Source: Candidatus Lustribacter telmatis | GTDB taxonomy: Bacteria > Vulcanimicrobiota > Vulcanimicrobiia > Vulcanimicrobiales > Vulcanimicrobiaceae | Assembly: GCA_003164045.1 (NCBI GenBank) | Contig: PLRU01000078.1 | Span: forward strand, 33,600-94,456 | DNA: 60,857 bases | Reading direction: 5' to 3' | Shown here: positions 8,684 to 16,542 of the stretch, piece by piece | Position numbering within the stretch: the stretch's first letter is position 1 | Layout of the letters: each line of letters opens with the position of its first letter | The notes under the pieces: generated by a model | The model's database searches: none | The model's input: only the letters and a program-made list of their open reading frames with translations | Told to the model about the DNA's origin: nothing | Position numbers and translations under genes: made by a program

Positions 8684-9658
8684 ATGAAACTGGCTTCGCT
8701 GCGCAATGGCCGTCGCGACGGCGAACTCGCCGTGGTTTCCCGGGATCTCACGCGCATGGCTCGCGTCCACGATCTCGTGCCCAGTTTACAGGCGGCTTTG
8801 GACGATTGGGCGATCGTTCGTCCGCAACTACAAGAGCGCTACGAACACCTCATGAGCGCCGCGGACTCCGGGGAGCCGTTCGATCCGCAGGCCGCGCTTT
8901 CGCCGTTGCCGCGCGCGTATCAATGGTGCGACGGCGGTGCATATCGTGCGCACCACGAACGGATGCGGCCGGGCGAACCGGTTCCCGCGTGGTTTGAATA
9001 CGAGACGAGCATGTACCAGGGTGCGTCCGACGGATTTCTTGCGCCGACTGCCGACATCGAGCATGCCGACCTCGCGTGGGGTATCGACTATGAGGCCGAA
9101 GTTGCGGTGATCACCGACGACGTTCCCTATGGCGTCAGCGAAGCCGAAGCCGGCAAACACATCGCGCTCGTCATGCTCGTCAACGACGTCTCGCTGCGCA
9201 ACATGATTCGCGGTGAACTCGCCAAGGGCTTCGGGTTCGTCCGTTCCAAGCCGGCCAGCGCTTTCTCGCCGGTGGCGGTGACGCCGGACGAGCTCGGTAC
9301 GGCTTGGCATGCGAATCGACTGCACGGCCGCGTTCGTTCGTCGGTCAACGGCGCGCTGCGCGGCGATCCCGACGCCGGCGACATGTCGTTCGGTTTCGAA
9401 CACCTCATCGCGTACTGCGCCAAGACGCGCTCGCTCGGCGCCGGCACGATCGTGGGCGGCGGGACGATCGCCAATGCGGACACGGCTCGCGGCACGAGCT
9501 GCATCGCGGAGATACGCTCCATCGAGACGAGCGAACACGGAACGGCCACGACACCCTATCTCGCCTTCGGCGACCGCGTTCGAATCGAAATGCTCGATGA
9601 CCGTGGCGAATCGATCTTCGGCGCGATCGACCAGCGCGTCACGCCGGTGGGAGGATAA
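8684..9658 (+). CDS. Fumarylacetoacetate hydrolase (FAH) family enzyme
   Basis: 324 residues. The C-terminal FAH domain shows the metal-binding IDYEAEVAVIT, LVNDVSLR and the late GAGTIVGGGT loop. The N-terminal part (to about residue 100) follows the longer FAHD architecture. ATG at 8684 follows GGAGG by about a dozen bases; the frame is open upstream, but without family similarity. Such hydrolases open or cleave ring-fission products (fumarylpyruvate, 2-oxohept-diene-dioate). It heads an operon with a Rieske oxygenase and an RraA-like aldolase. Confidence 0.87.
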   Translation: MKLASLRNGRRDGELAVVSRDLTRMARVHDLVPSLQAALDDWAIVRPQLQERYEHLMSAADSGEPFDPQAALSPLPRAYQWCDGGAYRAHHERMRPGEPVPAWFEYETSMYQGASDGFLAPTADIEHADLAWGIDYEAEVAVITDDVPYGVSEAEAGKHIALVMLVNDVSLRNMIRGELAKGFGFVRSKPASAFSPVAVTPDELGTAWHANRLHGRVRSSVNGALRGDPDAGDMSFGFEHLIAYCAKTRSLGAGTIVGGGTIANADTARGTSCIAEIRSIETSEHGTATTPYLAFGDRVRIEMLDDRGESIFGAIDQRVTPVGG

Positions 9659-9660
9659 CG

Positions 9661-11010
9661 ATGACCGAGAAGAGCGCGCGCATCGCGCCGTACAGCGGCT
9701 ACTACAACCGGCCGCAGACGGCCGAGACGTCACCGTTTACGGCAACCGGCCCGGAGACGCCGTGCGGTGAATACTTCCGCCGCTTCTGGCATCCGTTCTT
9801 GATGACGTCGGAACTCGGAGCCGAACCGAAGGTCGTTCGGATCCTCGGCGAGGACCTCGTGCTCTTTCGCGATCGCAGCGGACGCCTGGGACTGCTGCAC
9901 AAGAATTGTATCCATCGCGGCGCGTCGCTCGAGTTCGGCGTGATTGCCGAATGCGGGATTCAGTGCTGCTATCACGGCTGGCACTTCGATATCGACGGCA
10001 CCGTGCTCGCGACGCCGGCAGAGTCTCAGGACAGCAAGTTGTCTGAGACTTTCGTGCAAGGTGCCTATGCGGTACGCGAACGCGAGGGCTTAATCTTCGC
10101 CTATCTCGGGCCGCCCGAACTCGAACCGCCGTTCCCGATCTTTGACACGACCACGTTTCCAGACGAGCGCCAGATCGTTCCGTTCCGGATACAGTATCCG
10201 TGCAACTGGCTGCAAGTCGTCGAGAACGCCTGCGATCCGATTCACAACGTGTACCTGCACGCCATCAACAGCCAGCAGTTCGCCGCGGCCTTTGCCGTCA
10301 GTCCGGTACTCGATTTCATCGAGACGCCGCTCGGCTTCTTGTCGATGGCGACGCGGCGCGTGGGCAACATGGTCTACACACGGTCCTCGGATATCATCTT
10401 TCCGAACGTCGGCCAATTCATCGGCGGCCCGACCGGGCCAAATGCGGCGAAGTTCAACATCGCCGCAACGTTGACGCGCTGGGTGACGCCGATCGACGAC
10501 GGCCAGTGCCACTACATGGGCTACTTCAACCTCAATCGCGTAACGAATCCGACCGGTGCCATCGATCCGAAGACGCTCGGTGTCGGGAAGCTGGGATTGA
10601 TCGGCCAAACCGCGGATCGTCCGTACGTGGAACGACAGCGCGAACCCGGTGATTACGACGCGCTCGTCAGCCAAGGCGTCATCGCCGACCGCAGCAACGA
10701 GCATCTCGGCAGAACGGATCGCGGCATCGTCATGTTCCGGCGCTTGCTGGCCCGCGCGCTACGGGAACAGCAGGCCGGCGGAACACCGGCATTGCCGCGC
10801 GTGTACCCGCATGGGAACGTGCCGACCTATACGCACGAGATCAGCGTCACGGTCGATCAAGATGCGGCGATCGGCGATGATGCCTCGCTGCTCGCGTTCG
10901 GCCGGGAAGCCGCGCGCGTCGTCATCGAAACCGACGGGCTGCCGCACGCCGAACGGGAGGCGGAAGCCGCGCGCCGGTTCCAAATGCCGGCCCCCGAGTT
11001 CGTGAGCTGA
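9661..11010 (+). CDS. Rieske non-haem iron oxygenase (phthalate 4,5-dioxygenase-like), second copy
   Basis: 449 residues. Rieske ligands C83-I-H85 and C102-C-Y-H105; iron ligands D192-P-I-H195 and H200. The start ATG is well placed after GGGAGGATAACG, two bases beyond the FAH stop. It is about 50 residues longer than the copy at 3650, mostly at the two ends. Expected to be a soluble homo-oligomeric oxygenase needing an external reductase, which is not encoded nearby. Substrate unknown. Confidence 0.88.
   Translation: MTEKSARIAPYSGYYNRPQTAETSPFTATGPETPCGEYFRRFWHPFLMTSELGAEPKVVRILGEDLVLFRDRSGRLGLLHKNCIHRGASLEFGVIAECGIQCCYHGWHFDIDGTVLATPAESQDSKLSETFVQGAYAVREREGLIFAYLGPPELEPPFPIFDTTTFPDERQIVPFRIQYPCNWLQVVENACDPIHNVYLHAINSQQFAAAFAVSPVLDFIETPLGFLSMATRRVGNMVYTRSSDIIFPNVGQFIGGPTGPNAAKFNIAATLTRWVTPIDDGQCHYMGYFNLNRVTNPTGAIDPKTLGVGKLGLIGQTADRPYVERQREPGDYDALVSQGVIADRSNEHLGRTDRGIVMFRRLLARALREQQAGGTPALPRVYPHGNVPTYTHEISVTVDQDAAIGDDASLLAFGREAARVVIETDGLPHAEREAEAARRFQMPAPEFVS
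10022..10050. repeat. Inverted repeat within the second Rieske gene
   Basis: AGTCTCAGGACA (10022-10033) and TGTCTGAGACT (10040-10050) pair over 11 bases with a single bulged G around a 6-nt loop. It lies in the middle of the coding frame between the Rieske and catalytic domains. It may be a chance product of coding or an mRNA structure. No T-run follows. Confidence 0.4.
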
Positions 11011-11030
11011 ACCCAAGCACGACCGCGGCT

Positions 11031-11744
11031 TTGCGGAGCCGGCTCGCCGGGGTTACCACGAGCGCGGCAGCCGACGCGTTGCGAGCGCACGATCCGACGC
11101 GGCTGACGATGCGGGGCGTCTCGCTCCGCAGCGGCGACGGCAGCCCCGTGGTTGGGCCGGCGCGAACACTGCAGTTTCTGCCCTCACGCAGCGACGTTGC
11201 CGCGGGACCGAACGGCAATGCTCGCATGACGCTCATCGATGAGGCACGAGCCGGCGACATCCTGGTGTTCGACGCGATGGCCTACGGAGGCCCGGTGTTC
11301 GGCGACATGGTCGGGCTGCGCGCGCTGCAGACCGGCGCCGCGGCGCTCGTCACCGACGGCATGGTGCGCGATACCGCAGCGCTCACTGCGATGGGGTTCA
11401 CGGTCTACGCGGGCGGCACATCGCCGGCACTGATTGCGCCTACGATGGTGCCGTGGGCAGCGGACATCGCCATCGCATGCGGCGGCGTGCTCGTGGTGCC
11501 CGGCGACTGGATCCTCGCCGATGCCGACGGTGTCATGGTGCTGCCCGCAGCATTATTGGACGAACTCGTGACACGCGCGCAGGAACTCGAGTCGGAGGAA
11601 GCGTTTTGCGCCGCGCTGCTGCGGTCGGGCCAACCGCTTCGTGTCGCCTATCCGTTGCCGGCGCCACTTCGTCCGTTCCTCACGCGCTACCGCGCTGACG
11701 GCCACTTGCCGTCGGCCGAGGAGATACGCGCGGCGCTGCTTTAA
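11031..11744 (+). CDS. RraA-like / 4-hydroxy-4-methyl-2-oxoglutarate aldolase family protein
   Basis: About 237 residues with the RraA signatures: TTSAAADAL near the start, VVGPARTLQF, the glycine-rich FGDMVGLRALQTGA and the substrate/metal loop VTDGMVRD. Family aldolases split HMG or 4-carboxy-4-hydroxy-2-oxoadipate at the end of protocatechuate/gallate meta-cleavage; others only bind RNase E. The operon favours the aldolase role. TTG at 11031 is the first usual start. An in-frame CTG at 11007 overlaps the Rieske stop (CTGA) and would add eight residues. Confidence 0.82.
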   Translation: MRSRLAGVTTSAAADALRAHDPTRLTMRGVSLRSGDGSPVVGPARTLQFLPSRSDVAAGPNGNARMTLIDEARAGDILVFDAMAYGGPVFGDMVGLRALQTGAAALVTDGMVRDTAALTAMGFTVYAGGTSPALIAPTMVPWAADIAIACGGVLVVPGDWILADADGVMVLPAALLDELVTRAQELESEEAFCAALLRSGQPLRVAYPLPAPLRPFLTRYRADGHLPSAEEIRAALL

Positions 11745-11805
11745 CCGCATGCACGCGCTACCCGGTCCATATCTGATCCAAGGCGCAAGGCGTAAACTGG
11801 GGTGC

Positions 11806-13494
11806 ATGGCTTTTAAGGAAACGTCGACGTTCGCCGAGCTGGTTGCTACGGCACAGACGTTGCAAGAATCCGGGCGGCACCGTGAAGCCATCGATTGGTT
11901 CGAGCGCGCTATCGTTCTGAATGGCGACGTCCCAGAAGTGTACAGCGCACTAGCGTGTGCCTACCGCTCGCTGGAACACTTCACGAAGGCGGAATGGGCG
12001 CTGCAAGAAGCCCTGAAGCTGCGGCCCGACTTTGTAGCGGCCATCGATAATCTCGGTATCGTCCATGCCCTTTCCGGACGATATGAGGCGGCGCTAGAGC
12101 TTTACGACCGGGCAATTCTCCATGATCCGGCGGTGGCCGTCATCCACATACATCGCGGCGAAGCGTTAATGGCGCTCGAGCGCTACTCAGAGGCGTGGGC
12201 GACCTGTGACCGGGCAATTCGATTGGCGCCTTCCGATCCGAGCGGGTATAACGCGCTTGGCCTCATTGCTGACTGCCTCGATCGACTCGATGCGGCTGAA
12301 GTGTGCTTTGGCGCCGCGCTCGCAGTGAAACCCGCCTACACGCCCGCTCTGTGCAATCTCGGTGACTTGCTGATTAAACGTGGCGATATCAGTGCAGCAA
12401 CGTGCGTATTTGAACGTGCAGTCCAGCTCGAACCGGCGAACGGTACCTATCATCTGCGTCTCGTGAATAGCCGTCTTGGCAGCACCGATGCAGCACAGGT
12501 CGCACATATGGAACGCCTCCTTGCTGATGCCGAGTCCCTGCCGCCCACGCATCGGGCCGATCTTCATTTCGCGCTTGCGAGCGTGCGCGAACAAATGGGA
12601 GAGAATGAAACGGCGTTCCGTCATTTGCGCGAGGCGAATGACATCAAGCGCGGATTGATCGACTACGACGAATCCGCGCGCATGAAGTTTTTTGCATCCA
12701 TCGAGCAAGCCTTTACCAAGCCGTTCATGAGTGCTCTTCACGGGTGCGGTAATCCATCGGAGCGCCCGATCTTCGTGTTCGGTATGCCCCGCTCGGGAAC
12801 GACCTTGGTCGAACAGCTTTTGGCGGCCATTCCGCTGGTTGCCGCCGCTGGAGAAATGAATATTTTCGATCACGCGCTCAGCGAAGAACTCATGGCACCC
12901 GGGATGCGCCTTGCTGATTTGCGGGTCGGGATCACGGCGGTGGGCGACCGGTACGTCAGGTCCACGGATGAAGTTGCGTCGGGCAGCATACGCGTTACCG
13001 ATAAGATGCTCCACAATTTTTGTTACGCTCCGCTGATCCATCTGGCGCTGCCGAACGCGCGAATGATACACGTTCGTCGCGATCGCATCGACACGTGCCT
13101 TTCGTGTTACGCAACAAGCTTTACCGGACGAGGTCTTTCCTATACCCACGATCTCGGCGAGCTCGGCCGTTATTACGCAGCCTACGAGCGCCTCATGGCG
13201 AACTGGCGCGCGCTCTTGCCGGCGGAATGCTTCTTCGAGGTAGACTACGAGGCGCTCGTCGCCGACTTCGAGACGCAAGCGCGGCGCATTCTCGACTTTT
13301 GCGGCTTACCTTGGGACGCACGGGTGGTCGACTTTCATACCGTTCGCCGGACGGTTCGCACCGCGAGCAACGTCCAAGTACGCCGGCCACTCTACGGTAG
13401 CGCCGTCGGCCGAAGCCAACACTTTGCGGCATACCTCGGACCGTTAGTCGATGCCCTAGATGGATCGCCCAGCCGTCGCGCGCTGCATGATTAG
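11806..13494 (+). CDS. TPR-repeat sulfotransferase
   Basis: 562 residues. The first 270 or so are tetratricopeptide repeats (AIDWFERAIVLN, AEWALQEALKLRPDFVAAIDNLG, ALELYDRAILHDP). The rest is a PAPS-dependent sulfotransferase: the 5'-phosphosulfate loop FVFGMPRSGTTLVEQ near residue 325 and the 3'-phosphate motif MIHVRRDRIDTCLS. ATG at 11806 is chosen at the start of recognisable TPR; ATG at 11749 would add 19 residues with no similarity. Codon choice looks a little less GC-biased than in the neighbours. Its 3' end overlaps the convergent ATP-grasp gene. Acceptor unknown. Confidence 0.85.
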   Translation: MAFKETSTFAELVATAQTLQESGRHREAIDWFERAIVLNGDVPEVYSALACAYRSLEHFTKAEWALQEALKLRPDFVAAIDNLGIVHALSGRYEAALELYDRAILHDPAVAVIHIHRGEALMALERYSEAWATCDRAIRLAPSDPSGYNALGLIADCLDRLDAAEVCFGAALAVKPAYTPALCNLGDLLIKRGDISAATCVFERAVQLEPANGTYHLRLVNSRLGSTDAAQVAHMERLLADAESLPPTHRADLHFALASVREQMGENETAFRHLREANDIKRGLIDYDESARMKFFASIEQAFTKPFMSALHGCGNPSERPIFVFGMPRSGTTLVEQLLAAIPLVAAAGEMNIFDHALSEELMAPGMRLADLRVGITAVGDRYVRSTDEVASGSIRVTDKMLHNFCYAPLIHLALPNARMIHVRRDRIDTCLSCYATSFTGRGLSYTHDLGELGRYYAAYERLMANWRALLPAECFFEVDYEALVADFETQARRILDFCGLPWDARVVDFHTVRRTVRTASNVQVRRPLYGSAVGRSQHFAAYLGPLVDALDGSPSRRALHD

Positions 13495-14904
13495 CGTTCG
13501 TGCCGCCCCGATAACCGCGTCATGTGCCGGCCGTCGATACTCCCATTGCTCGCCGGGCATCGGCGGATAGACCGCCATCGTGGCATTCGCCTCGAAGAGC
13601 ACGACGTTGCCCAACGCGTCGATGCCGAAGTCGGCCCCGCCATAGTCGAGTCCGAGAGCACGTTCGATATCCTGAAGCCGGCCGATGACTGCGGCACCGA
13701 GAGCGGCCTCCATGTCGAACAGAAAGCGTTGCTCTTCCTTACGGTGATCGGCGCCATCGGCGGTCTCCGACGAAAAGTAGTGCACCTTCCACTCTCGCGA
13801 AACCGCCAGATGCACCGGATAGAGGCGACCGTCCACAAAGAGCACTCGATACTTGCGAAAGAGGCCGTCCTTCGAACGCGTGTCCACGAACGCGATGAGG
13901 AAGAGCTCGTTTCCGCTCACGCGCGAAAGGGCATGCGGTAGGTCGGCGGGATCGTTCACTGCTTCGAACTGCTGACCGCCGTGGTACCCGGGCGCGCGAA
14001 CGAGCAGCGGGAATGTCCAGCCGCGTGTGATGAGCTCATCGGCAGTGATCGAGTCGCGTCTGATACGCTCGATTCGCGGAACAACGACACCCGCGATGCC
14101 GGCGAAGCGCTCGCGCATGCCGGCGCGACCGGTCCCTCGGACGCAGTCCGGGTGATTGATCACGGGGGCGCTTGATGCATCGACGATGTCGCGCGCGCGG
14201 CCGAGGGGCGCCTCGCCGCTGTCGGGGTCGCCGATCCCGTTAAACACGACGTCGTGCGGGGCAAGCGGCATACCGTTACGGAACGCGTCAGCATAGAGCA
14301 TCGTCGTTTCCATGATGCGATCGTCGAGCAGCCGATGCGTGACGACGTCGCCGCCGCGGCCTGAAATCACGACGAGAACTCGCACCGGAGTCGTCGTGCC
14401 GATGTAGGGCACACTCCACGCCGGCAGGTTGGCAAAGGCTCGTTCCCAGTGCTGGTCGGCGCGCAGCCGATCGCCCATCGATTCGTACAGCGTTGCCAAG
14501 CCGTGGTGAGCTGAGCAGAAGTCCGGCTCGCGCGAAAGTGCAGCGGCGTACTGCGCCTCGGCGCTGGCAATCTCACCTTGCTCGAACAAGGCTTGACCGA
14601 GGTTGACGTGGGTGAGCGTCGCGAGCGGATGATGCGTTAGCGCCTGCGTGAAGAAGGCACGCGCGGCCGCCGGGTCGCCGCGGTGCAAGACCATCAAGCC
14701 GAGATTGGTCAGGGTCCCGAGGTGACGCGAGTCGTGTTGTAAGACCGCCAGATAGGCCTGCACGGCGGGTTGCGTCCAGCCGAGGTCATCCAGACAGCAG
14801 GCACGTTCAAAAAGCAGCTCGGCGTTATTGGGATCGCCGCTGAGCTGCTTGTCGATATCCACGAGATGTCTCTCGTCGCTGTATCGCCGCGAGGCAACGC
14901 GCAT
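13456..14904 (-). CDS. TPR-repeat protein with C-terminal ATP-grasp-like domain
   Basis: 482 residues. TPR units occupy roughly residues 1-155 (NNAELLFERACCLDDLG, TLTNLGLMVLHRGDPAAARAFF). The C-terminal part looks like ATP-grasp: PLLVRAPGYHGGQQFEAV, then LFLIAFVDTRSKDG, RKYRVLFVDGRLYP, and DYGGADFGIDALGNVVLFEANATM, which matches the metal-binding D...E.N end of the fold. ATP-grasp enzymes usually form amide or ester bonds with carboxylates. ATG follows the cyclase TAG directly (TAGATG). The last 39 bases overlap the convergent sulfotransferase gene. Product unknown. Confidence 0.75.
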   Translation of the reverse strand: MRVASRRYSDERHLVDIDKQLSGDPNNAELLFERACCLDDLGWTQPAVQAYLAVLQHDSRHLGTLTNLGLMVLHRGDPAAARAFFTQALTHHPLATLTHVNLGQALFEQGEIASAEAQYAAALSREPDFCSAHHGLATLYESMGDRLRADQHWERAFANLPAWSVPYIGTTTPVRVLVVISGRGGDVVTHRLLDDRIMETTMLYADAFRNGMPLAPHDVVFNGIGDPDSGEAPLGRARDIVDASSAPVINHPDCVRGTGRAGMRERFAGIAGVVVPRIERIRRDSITADELITRGWTFPLLVRAPGYHGGQQFEAVNDPADLPHALSRVSGNELFLIAFVDTRSKDGLFRKYRVLFVDGRLYPVHLAVSREWKVHYFSSETADGADHRKEEQRFLFDMEAALGAAVIGRLQDIERALGLDYGGADFGIDALGNVVLFEANATMAVYPPMPGEQWEYRRPAHDAVIGAARTLIMQRATAGRSI

Positions 14905-16467
14905 CTAGAGCCGATCGAGCGCGTCGCGCAGGATCTGGCGAATGCGGTCGGCTTCGGCCCGGTCGATTTTCGACGGGTCGAGGTAGAGGTCGAGTCCCGG
15001 TGTGTGAACGTTGACGACGCGCACCGTGCGGCCGGAGGCATCGAGCAATCCGTCGACGACATACGGCACGACGTCGCGGTTGATGCCCTTGACGCGGATC
15101 GGCGGCTGCTCGTGCGCTGCGACGATGTCGCGCACCACGGCGTAGGTTTCGTAGCTGATGACGATGCCACCGGGTTCGGCACTCGTCTCGAGGCGGGCGG
15201 CGAGATTGGCCTCGCCGCCGATGATCGTGTAGTCCATCCGGTCGATGCTGCCGAAGTTGCCGACGTTTACGAAACCGGTGTTGATCCCCATGCGGGCCTG
15301 GAAGGGATGTTCGATCCCGTGCGAACGCCAGGTGACGTTGAGTTCGACGAGGCGTGATTGCATTTCAACGGCCATGCGCACGGCCGCCTGCGCATCTTCG
15401 GCGGTGCCCTTCGTCTCGGGATCGCCGAAGAAGACGACCATGGCATCGCCGATGAACTTGTCGATCGTACCGCCCCATTTGAGCGCGATCGCCGACATCT
15501 CGGTGAGGTACTCGTTGAGTAATCCCGCGAGTTCTTCGGGTTGGAGACGTTCGGTCGTGGCCGTAAAATCTTTGATGTCGGAGAAGAAGATCGTGAGCTT
15601 CTTACGCTCGGTTTGAATCGTCACGTCGCGCTCGCCGCTGAAGATCGAAGCGAAAATTTGGGGCGAGAGATAGCGTGCCAATTTCTTGGAGATGCCGTCG
15701 AGAAAGTCGTTGGTCTTGCCGAGACGGGCGTTGATGCCCGCGATTACGGCGGATTGGCGGCGTTCGTTCGCGACGAACGTAAAGCCGAGTACGCCGGCGA
15801 ATGCAAAATACAGCAAAAGATACTTGAACGAGAAGAGGTTTGTCGCCACGGGCTGTATGATGCTGAGTTCTTGGATACCGCGCACGTCGCCGATTTTCCA
15901 ATCGCGTTTTGGACTATCGGGATGCGTGTTGTGGCAGGCGACGCACGTTTGCCCCATCATGATCGGTGCGACGATCCGCACACGCGTGGTCAACCCATTC
16001 CACTCGGTCGTGTAGATCTTTTGATTCGGATCGCGCGTCACGCGCAGCGCAGCCAACGACGAACGTTCGAAATCGTCGAGCTGGTGCGGCGCACGGTGGC
16101 GGAACGGATAGTCCGAGACGAAGCGGTAGCCGATATTGTTCTGATACTGACTAACGACATTGCCGAGTTCGAGCGAGAACGTTGCCGGAATCGGGATCGC
16201 TCCGGGATGATTCTCGAAGTCGTTCGTGACGAGTGTTGTCGTGTGCCCACTCAAGACGCGGCCGACGACATCGGTACTATAGAAGTCGCGCACGCCGCCG
16301 AGCACGGCGTTAAGGTCGGTGACCTGCCGCGTGAGCGCGGCCTCCGAAACCGAACGTAGGTCGAACCAAACGGCGAGCGGCAAACCCGCCAGCAGGGCGA
16401 CGACGAGGAGAACGGAGATCCAACCCCGCGAGCTTTGCGTGGTCTCCGGTTCTTCAGCGTTGGGCAT
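14905..16467 (-). CDS. Membrane adenylate/guanylate cyclase with c-type haem sensor domain (DUF3365-like)
   Basis: 520 residues. TM1 at about 17-35, an extracytoplasmic domain with a haem c motif C175-VAC-H179 typical of Tll0287/DUF3365 sensors, TM2 at about 213-233, then a class III cyclase domain. The metal aspartates sit in FFSDIKDFT (D297) and IGDAMVVFFGD (D341). ATG at 16467 follows CCAAGGT and gives a sensible short cytoplasmic tail. It probably makes cAMP or cGMP in response to redox or gas state outside the membrane. It diverges from the sulfatase and is coupled to the TPR/ATP-grasp gene downstream. Confidence 0.87.
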   Translation of the reverse strand: MPNAEEPETTQSSRGWISVLLVVALLAGLPLAVWFDLRSVSEAALTRQVTDLNAVLGGVRDFYSTDVVGRVLSGHTTTLVTNDFENHPGAIPIPATFSLELGNVVSQYQNNIGYRFVSDYPFRHRAPHQLDDFERSSLAALRVTRDPNQKIYTTEWNGLTTRVRIVAPIMMGQTCVACHNTHPDSPKRDWKIGDVRGIQELSIIQPVATNLFSFKYLLLYFAFAGVLGFTFVANERRQSAVIAGINARLGKTNDFLDGISKKLARYLSPQIFASIFSGERDVTIQTERKKLTIFFSDIKDFTATTERLQPEELAGLLNEYLTEMSAIALKWGGTIDKFIGDAMVVFFGDPETKGTAEDAQAAVRMAVEMQSRLVELNVTWRSHGIEHPFQARMGINTGFVNVGNFGSIDRMDYTIIGGEANLAARLETSAEPGGIVISYETYAVVRDIVAAHEQPPIRVKGINRDVVPYVVDGLLDASGRTVRVVNVHTPGLDLYLDPSKIDRAEADRIRQILRDALDRL

Positions 16468-16542
16468 ACCTTGGGATTCGCCCCGTGCGGCCCCGAGCCA
16501 TCGCAAACGGGGCCCCTTCGACGACCGTCAAATGCTGACCCG

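Noticed and set aside
13456..13494. Convergent overlap of the two TPR genes as a sign of a false gene
   Set aside because: Both proteins have clear domains up to their ends, so the 39-base overlap is probably real; similar overlap occurs at 25464-25501.
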